From contig CAZKTS010000240.1 of the NCBI GenBank assembly GCA_964555735.1, positions 1-10,088 on the forward strand: DNA of 10,088 bases, given 5' to 3'. A program made the translations under genes and the position numbers. The notes beneath the pieces are model-generated. The model did not search any database and was not told the DNA's origin. It saw nothing but the letters and a program-made list of their open reading frames with translations. Positions 6,427 to 10,088 of this stretch are shown here, in pieces (the first letter of the stretch is position 1; each line of letters starts with the position of its first letter). The stretch comes from CAZKTS01 sp964555735. Lineage in GTDB: Bacteria; Actinomycetota; Acidimicrobiia; IMCC26256; PALSA-555.

Positions 6427-6788
6427 CGGTCCTCGGCGTCGCGCTGGCCGGAGCCATCGGCGCGGTCGCACGGTTCCTGGTCGATCGGTCGGTCAGCGCG
6501 CACTCGTCGTCTGCCCTCCCGGTCGGCACGATGAGCGTGAACGTCGTCGGCTCCTTCGTGCTCGGCCTGGTCGTCGGCCTCGCACCGGAGCGCCTCGCGG
6601 ACGAGCCGTGGGCGGTCGTCCTCGCGGTCGGGTTCTGCGGGGCGTTCACGACGTTCTCCACGTTCGCCGTCGAGACGGTGCGCCTCGCCTCGACCGCACC
6701 CCGCCGGGCCGCGCTCAACGTGGGGCTGAGCGTCGGCCTCGGCCTCGCGGCGGCCGCCCTCGGCCTCCTCGTCGGGACGTCGCTGTGA
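6423..6788 (+). CDS. crcB2: Fluoride channel subunit FluC/CrcB (second copy)
   Basis: A compact 121-residue FluC subunit. It has GAIGAVARF (10-18), VNVVGSFVLG (39-48) with Asn40, and CGAFTTFSTF (72-81). The protein begins almost directly with helix 1 and ends with helix 4. Arg17, Arg22, Arg87, Arg94 and Arg95 lie in loops 1 and 3, and only Arg57 (next to three acids) is on the other side, so the predicted topology is N-out/C-out, opposite to the first copy. Together they should form an antiparallel heterodimer. The start is GTG at 6423, forming a GTGA overlap with the first copy; the frame is open further upstream, but that part is out-of-frame kinase sequence. Its own stop overlaps the CLC start in the same way. 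Confidence 0.92.
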   Translation: MTVLGVALAGAIGAVARFLVDRSVSAHSSSALPVGTMSVNVVGSFVLGLVVGLAPERLADEPWAVVLAVGFCGAFTTFSTFAVETVRLASTAPRRAALNVGLSVGLGLAAAALGLLVGTSL

Positions 6789-8443
6789 GTCGCGCCGAGC
6801 GGTGGCAGCGGTTCGTGCCGGATCGCGAGCGGCTCGGTGCTCTGCGCCACCGATGGCACCGGGTGCTCGTGCTGTCGGCCGCCACCGGCGCGATCACGAG
6901 CCTGGGCGTCGTGGCGTTCAAGGAGATCACCGAGAACGTCGCGCTCGAACACGTCCTCGAGCTCCCGGATCCCCTCCTCGTCGTGGCGCCGGCCGTGGGG
7001 CTCGTGCTGGCCTGGGCGCTGCTTCGGTTCCTCGGTCGTCGGGCGACGCCGGGGATCAGCGACGAGTACCTGCGCGCGTACCACGGCCGTCCGTGCCGGA
7101 CCGATGGCCGCGCGTTCGGCTCGCGGGTCGCCGCCTCCGTCGCGACACTCGGGAGCGGTGGTGCGATGGGGTTCGAAGGTCCGGCGATCTTCATCGGCGC
7201 CTCGGTCGGCCGGCGGATCCAGGAGCAGTTCCATCGGTTCTTCCGCGAGCAGGACCGCCACGTCCTGCTCGTGGCCGGCGCCGCCGCCGGCGTCGCCGCG
7301 ATCTTCAAGGCGCCCGCGACGGGCGCGATCTTCGCGCTGGAGGTGCCCTACCAGCAGGACACCGCTTCCCACGCCGTGCTGCCCGCGCTCATCGCGTCGG
7401 CGTCGTCGTACCTCGTCTTCGTCGTGTTCGAGGGCACCACGCGGCTGTTCCCGGTCGCGGGGTCACCCGGCTTCAACGCGACCGACCTCCTCGGCGCGAT
7501 CGGCATCGGACTGCTGTGCGGCGTGGGCGCGCGAGGGTTCGCCGCGCTCATCCTCCGCGCCAAGCAGGCGCAGCGGCGGCTGCCGACACCGGTCGCGCTC
7601 GCGATCGCCGGGGGCGGCCTCGCGCTGCTCGCCGTCGTCACGTTGCTCGTCTTCGATCTTCCCCTCAGCCTCGGGCCGGGCTACTCCGCGATCGAATGGG
7701 CCCAGGACCCGACCCGCTCCGTCGGCCTGATCGTCGGCTTGCTCGCGGTGCGCGTGGTCGCGACCACGTTGGCGGTCGGCGGCGGCGGCGCCGGCGGCCT
7801 CTTCATCCCGCTGTTCGTCCAGGGCTGGCTCGTCGGCGCGGCGGTCGAAGGGATCGCCTCCACCAACACCTCCCTGTTCCCCGTGATCGGGGCGGCCGCC
7901 TTCCTCGGCGCGGGGTACCGCACGCCGCTCGCCGCGGTGGTGTTCGTCGCCGAGGCGACCGGGCGGCCGGGGTTCATCGTGCCGGCGTTGCTCGCGACGG
8001 CCGTGGCGCAGCTGCTGATGGGCACCAGGTCGGTGACGGAGTACCAGGTGCCGCGCCGGCTCAGCGCGCTCGACCGACGACTCGAGCAGCCGGTCAGCGT
8101 CGTCACGCGCACCGCGGTGCCGAGGTGCCCGAGCGACACGACGGTCGCCGCCCTCATCGACGCCGCCGGACGCGAGGCCCTGGTGCCGATCGTGGACGAC
8201 GGGCGATACGTCGGCCTCGTCCCGGTCGCCACGGTCGGGGCGGCGGTCGCGCCCGAGGAGCGGTCGACCACGCCGGTCTCGAGATGGATCGAGAAGGTCG
8301 AGCCCGTGCCCGAGGACGCGACGCTCCGCGAGCTCCTCGATGAGCTCCGTCGACGTGACGTCGAGCAGCTGCCGGTCGTCGATGGGTCCGGCGACTTCCG
8401 TGGCCTCGCTCGCGCCGTCGACATCCCGCCCGACGGCGGCTGA
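6785..8443 (+). CDS. CLC-family anion channel/antiporter with C-terminal CBS pair
   Basis: A 552-residue CLC protein: membrane domain about 25-420, then two CBS repeats (about 437-490 and 496-548) that typically bind adenine nucleotides and regulate transport. Visible signatures are the gating glutamate Glu131 in GFEGP (129-133), AAAGVAAIFKAPATGAIFALE (166-186), GGGGAGGLFIP (332-342) and GAGYRTPLAAVVF (375-387). At the first selectivity motif the usual GSGIP reads TPGIS (88-92), which puts Pro89 where the chloride-coordinating serine normally sits. Val187 follows Glu186, at the place of the internal proton glutamate of E. coli ClcA. GTG at 6785 is chosen for its GTGA overlap with the second fluC gene. 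Substrate could be chloride, nitrate or fluoride; the operon favours fluoride while Pro89 recalls nitrate-type CLCs. Confidence 0.9.
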   Translation: MSRAERWQRFVPDRERLGALRHRWHRVLVLSAATGAITSLGVVAFKEITENVALEHVLELPDPLLVVAPAVGLVLAWALLRFLGRRATPGISDEYLRAYHGRPCRTDGRAFGSRVAASVATLGSGGAMGFEGPAIFIGASVGRRIQEQFHRFFREQDRHVLLVAGAAAGVAAIFKAPATGAIFALEVPYQQDTASHAVLPALIASASSYLVFVVFEGTTRLFPVAGSPGFNATDLLGAIGIGLLCGVGARGFAALILRAKQAQRRLPTPVALAIAGGGLALLAVVTLLVFDLPLSLGPGYSAIEWAQDPTRSVGLIVGLLAVRVVATTLAVGGGGAGGLFIPLFVQGWLVGAAVEGIASTNTSLFPVIGAAAFLGAGYRTPLAAVVFVAEATGRPGFIVPALLATAVAQLLMGTRSVTEYQVPRRLSALDRRLEQPVSVVTRTAVPRCPSDTTVAALIDAAGREALVPIVDDGRYVGLVPVATVGAAVAPEERSTTPVSRWIEKVEPVPEDATLRELLDELRRRDVEQLPVVDGSGDFRGLARAVDIPPDGG

Positions 8444-8456
8444 CGCGCTCAGCGCG
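8444..8456. repeat. 13-bp perfect palindrome at a convergent junction
   Basis: CGCGCTCAGCGCG directly follows the CLC stop and covers the stop codon of the opposing 46-codon ORF. It could fold as a very short hairpin in either transcript, but there is no U-tract, so a terminator role is only a possibility. Confidence 0.3.
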
Positions 8457-8589
8457 GGTCGTCGAGCACGACCTCGAGCGTCGGTGGCACACCCGCGCGG
8501 GCGGAGCGCACGGGTCGTGGCGTCGACCAGCTGACGGTGATCACGAGGGTGACCATCCGCCCGACCGCAGCAGCTGCGTGGTTGCGCAT
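8449..8589 (-). CDS. Small ORF, 46 residues, in frame with the upstream gene
   Basis: Reads MRNHAAAAVGRMVTLVITVS at the start, then a Pro/Arg-rich middle and LEVVLDDPR at the end; no family recognised. Its ATG at 8589 lies three bases after the stop of the 194-residue gene, and GGAGGG (8597-8602) sits seven bases upstream, inside the last codons of that gene, a textbook site for reinitiation. It is in the same frame as the preceding gene, separated by TGA-TCG, so it is either a coupled microprotein, a readthrough extension, or the cut-off tail of a once longer protein. It fills the space exactly up to the convergent CLC gene. Translation is plausible but not proven. Confidence 0.5.
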   Translation of the reverse strand: MRNHAAAAVGRMVTLVITVSWSTPRPVRSARAGVPPTLEVVLDDPR

Positions 8590-8592
8590 CGA

Positions 8593-9177
8593 TCAGCCCT
8601 CCGCCAGCGTCTTGCCGCGGTACACCTGCCGGAAGGTCCAGCCCGACCGGGTGATCAGCTCACCGACCAGCTCCTTGAGCTCGTTGGTATCGAGCGAGTA
8701 CCAGCGGCGACGACCCGGGTTCAGCGGGTCGTCGCCCTCGACGACCGAGCGGCCCGTCGCGGCGCTCGGCGTCGCCGGCTTGGTGGACAGGCCACCCACC
8801 TTCGGGATGCTGCCGTTCCAGCGCACGAGCACGAGGTCGTCCTTGACCCGCACCTCGTGGGTGGACTCGTCGAGGACGAGCTTCAGATCGGTGACCGACG
8901 TCGTGTCGGCCTCCTTGAAGTACTTCCACCACGTCGCCTCGCGGATCCGCCACCGGACGACCAGGTCGCCCTTCTTGCCTCCCTCGCCCTCGATGACCTC
9001 GAAGGGGATGCCGATCCCCTTGACGTCGACGAGCGTCTGGCGGAGCACCGCCGCCGGCACCACCGGGGTCGAGGCGTCGGGCTCCCGGCGCCCCTTGACC
9101 GTGTCGAGGAGCCCCGTCCGCTTGATCCGCTTGAACTGGTTGATCGTGTCCATCAGGTCCATGCCCTGAAGACGCAT
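8593..9177 (-). CDS. Protein of unknown function, 194 residues
   Basis: I do not recognise this protein. It appears soluble, with no signal peptide or membrane segment. It begins with a basic amphipathic stretch (MDTINQFKRIKRTGLLDTVKG, from residue 9), then a probably beta-rich core with alternating charged and hydrophobic residues (DLVVRWRIREATWWKYF at 71-87; KLVLDESTHEVRVKDDLVLVRW at 99-120), a Gly/Pro linker (121-157), and a C-terminal helix plus strand (RRRWYSLDTNELKELVGELI and SGWTFRQVYRG). Six tryptophans are notable. The start is uncertain: ATG at 9177, 9162 or 9153, none with a good Shine-Dalgarno; CAGGG is just before 9162. It lies 35 bases behind the ABC permease on the same strand and may share its message. 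Codon and strand context support a real gene. Confidence 0.7.
   Translation of the reverse strand: MRLQGMDLMDTINQFKRIKRTGLLDTVKGRREPDASTPVVPAAVLRQTLVDVKGIGIPFEVIEGEGGKKGDLVVRWRIREATWWKYFKEADTTSVTDLKLVLDESTHEVRVKDDLVLVRWNGSIPKVGGLSTKPATPSAATGRSVVEGDDPLNPGRRRWYSLDTNELKELVGELITRSGWTFRQVYRGKTLAEG
8597..8602 (-). promoter_or_regulatory. Shine-Dalgarno for the 46-codon ORF
   Basis: GGAGGG on the minus strand, seven bases before the ATG at 8589 and overlapping the Glu-Gly codons that end the upstream gene. Placement and match support coupled translation of the small ORF. Confidence 0.45.
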
Positions 9178-9212
9178 GACCCGAAGCCGCGCTTACGGGC
9201 TTGAACGGGCTC

Positions 9213-10001
9213 CTACACGTGCCTCGAGATGTAGCCCCGGGCCCGGAAGACGGCGAGCATCCGCATCAGGTACCAGATGCCGAGGACGCTGAGGACGACG
9301 GCGCCCGCCGCGGCGATGCCGACGTCGGCCCACGGGAGCGGGTTGCCGTCCACGACCTCGTGCGCGGCCGCGAACACGTGGGTGGTGGGCAGCGCCTCGG
9401 CGATGGGCTGGAGCACGTCGGGCAGCGCCTCGACCGGGTAGAAGATGCCCGACAGCGGGAGCAGCAGCGCGATGACGCCCCACGTCATGATCTCGGCGCC
9501 CTGGCCGACCCGCAGGATGAGCCCGATCACGAAGAGCGCGACGGCCCATCCCACGACGAGCAGCACCGCGACGAGCGGGATCAGCGCGAGACCGAGCGTC
9601 GTGATGTTGAACGCGAACAGGACGAAGGCGACGATCGAGACCACGCCGACGCCCATCGCGAGCTTGGCGAGGCCGAAGAGCGCGACGCCGGCACCGAACT
9701 CGAGCTCGGTCATCGGCGTCACCATCAGGTTCAGCAGGTTGCGGGACCAGGTCTCCTCGAGGAACCCCGTGGCGAGGCTCACCTCGGCCTGGAACACCAC
9801 GTGGAAGAGGATGATCCCGGCGAGGAGGAACGCCGCGCTCGCGGCTTCGGTGCCCTGCTGCTGTCCGAAGTACACGCCGATCGCACCGAAGAGGATCGCG
9901 TCGACGACCGGCCAGACGATGACGTCGAACCACCGCTGCGGCGCGCGCCACAGTACGTAGGAGTTGCGCCGCGCGATCGCGCGCACGCGGTTGGAGTTCA
10001 C
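9213..10001 (-). CDS. ABC-2 type transporter permease
   Basis: A 262-residue integral membrane subunit of an ABC-2 (DrrB/NodJ/polysaccharide-export type) transporter. Hydrophobic segments lie near 26-45, 56-72, 105-130, 134-162, 170-190 and 225-247. The FLEETWSRNLLNLMVTP stretch (80-96) is the conserved coupling region of the family, and PLSGIFYPVEALP (182-194) followed by ALPTTH (203-208) is its typical C-terminal signature. The GTG at 10001 overlaps the ATPase stop (GTGA) and has GGAGGG (10007-10012) five bases upstream. With the ATPase it would form an ATP-driven exporter or importer in the cytoplasmic membrane. The substrate (drug, lipid or glycan) cannot be read from the sequence. Confidence 0.88.
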   Translation of the reverse strand: MNSNRVRAIARRNSYVLWRAPQRWFDVIVWPVVDAILFGAIGVYFGQQQGTEAASAAFLLAGIILFHVVFQAEVSLATGFLEETWSRNLLNLMVTPMTELEFGAGVALFGLAKLAMGVGVVSIVAFVLFAFNITTLGLALIPLVAVLLVVGWAVALFVIGLILRVGQGAEIMTWGVIALLLPLSGIFYPVEALPDVLQPIAEALPTTHVFAAAHEVVDGNPLPWADVGIAAAGAVVLSVLGIWYLMRMLAVFRARGYISRHV

Positions 10002-10088
10002 GATGGCCCTCCGATGTCGAGGCCCCCGACATCAAGGCCGGGGATCCCGGCCTCCGCCGCGAGGTGGAGGAAGACGCCTTCGAGGTCG
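9998..10088 (-). CDS. ABC transporter ATP-binding protein (C-terminal fragment)
   Basis: Only the last 29 codons and the TGA (9998-10000) are inside the window; the gene continues past the right edge. The visible tail reads DLEGVFLHLAAEAG and then a Gly/Asp-rich end. The pattern (T/D)LE-x-VF-x-x-L is the standard C-terminal ending of ABC-2-associated ATPases (CcmA/DrrA type). The stop overlaps the permease GTG by four bases, confirming a coupled pair. The nucleotide-binding motifs (Walker A, signature, Walker B) lie outside the window and cannot be checked. Confidence 0.75.
   Translation of the reverse strand, partial: DLEGVFLHLAAEAGIPGLDVGGLDIGGPS

Noticed and set aside
6323..6784. Upstream extension of the CLC reading frame
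   Set aside because: This part is out-of-frame sequence of the two fluC genes; GTG 6785 with GTGA overlap starts just before the recognisable CLC N-terminus.
6802..8343. 513-codon plus-strand open frame inside the CLC gene
   Set aside because: Arg/Gly/Ala-rich frame-shifted reading of the CLC coding sequence, which has its own conserved motifs in the other frame.
9184..9202. Possible terminator after the ABC permease (AAGCC/GGCTT, 9-base loop)
   Set aside because: Only five base pairs with a large loop and no U-tract.
9193..10035. 280-codon minus-strand open frame overlapping the ABC permease
   Set aside because: Arg/Pro-rich in the wrong frame; the permease frame has the ABC-2 signatures, a Shine-Dalgarno and the GTGA overlap with the ATPase.

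Overview
The window is high-GC (roughly 70%) actinobacterial DNA. The most specific marker is a WhiB-family iron-sulfur regulator, a family confined to Actinobacteria and their phages. GTG starts, four-base GTGA/ATGA gene overlaps, TAnnnT -10 boxes and one likely leaderless start fit the same group. The gene mix suggests a free-living Acidimicrobiia-type organism, but the lineage is an inference. Nearly all of the sequence is coding; I see no RNA gene, insertion sequence, CRISPR array or phage gene.

Layout, left to right. (1) Positions 1-1872, plus strand: the end of a flippase-like membrane protein, a PAP2/Aur1-type membrane phosphatase coupled to it, and a VOC (glyoxalase-fold) protein; the first two look like a lipid or cell-envelope pair. 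(2) Positions 1869-3077, minus strand: a LysR-type regulator followed by a small LapA-like membrane protein. (3) Positions 3078-3271: a divergent control region with a 17-bp palindrome, leading into the whiB-like gene (3272-3625, plus). (4) Positions 3627-4795, minus: two coupled single-pass membrane proteins with helical extracytoplasmic domains and the same architecture, probably old paralogues. (5) Positions 4886-8443, plus: four genes joined by 4-bp overlaps, namely an APH-fold kinase, two FluC/CrcB fluoride channel subunits and a CLC-type anion transporter with C-terminal CBS domains. (6) Positions 8449-10088, minus: the last 29 codons of an ABC ATPase, its ABC-2 permease, an unrecognised 194-residue protein, and a 46-codon ORF that has its own Shine-Dalgarno and is in frame with the gene before it.

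The most coherent unit is region 5. The two FluC proteins carry opposite arginine biases, as expected for an obligate antiparallel heterodimer, and the downstream CLC appears to have proline at the anion-selectivity position. This points to an anion (probably fluoride) export operon led by a small-molecule kinase. Individual parts are known families; the combination and the CLC signature are the parts worth following up. At all three convergent gene junctions the coding regions touch or nearly touch, leaving no room for conventional terminators.
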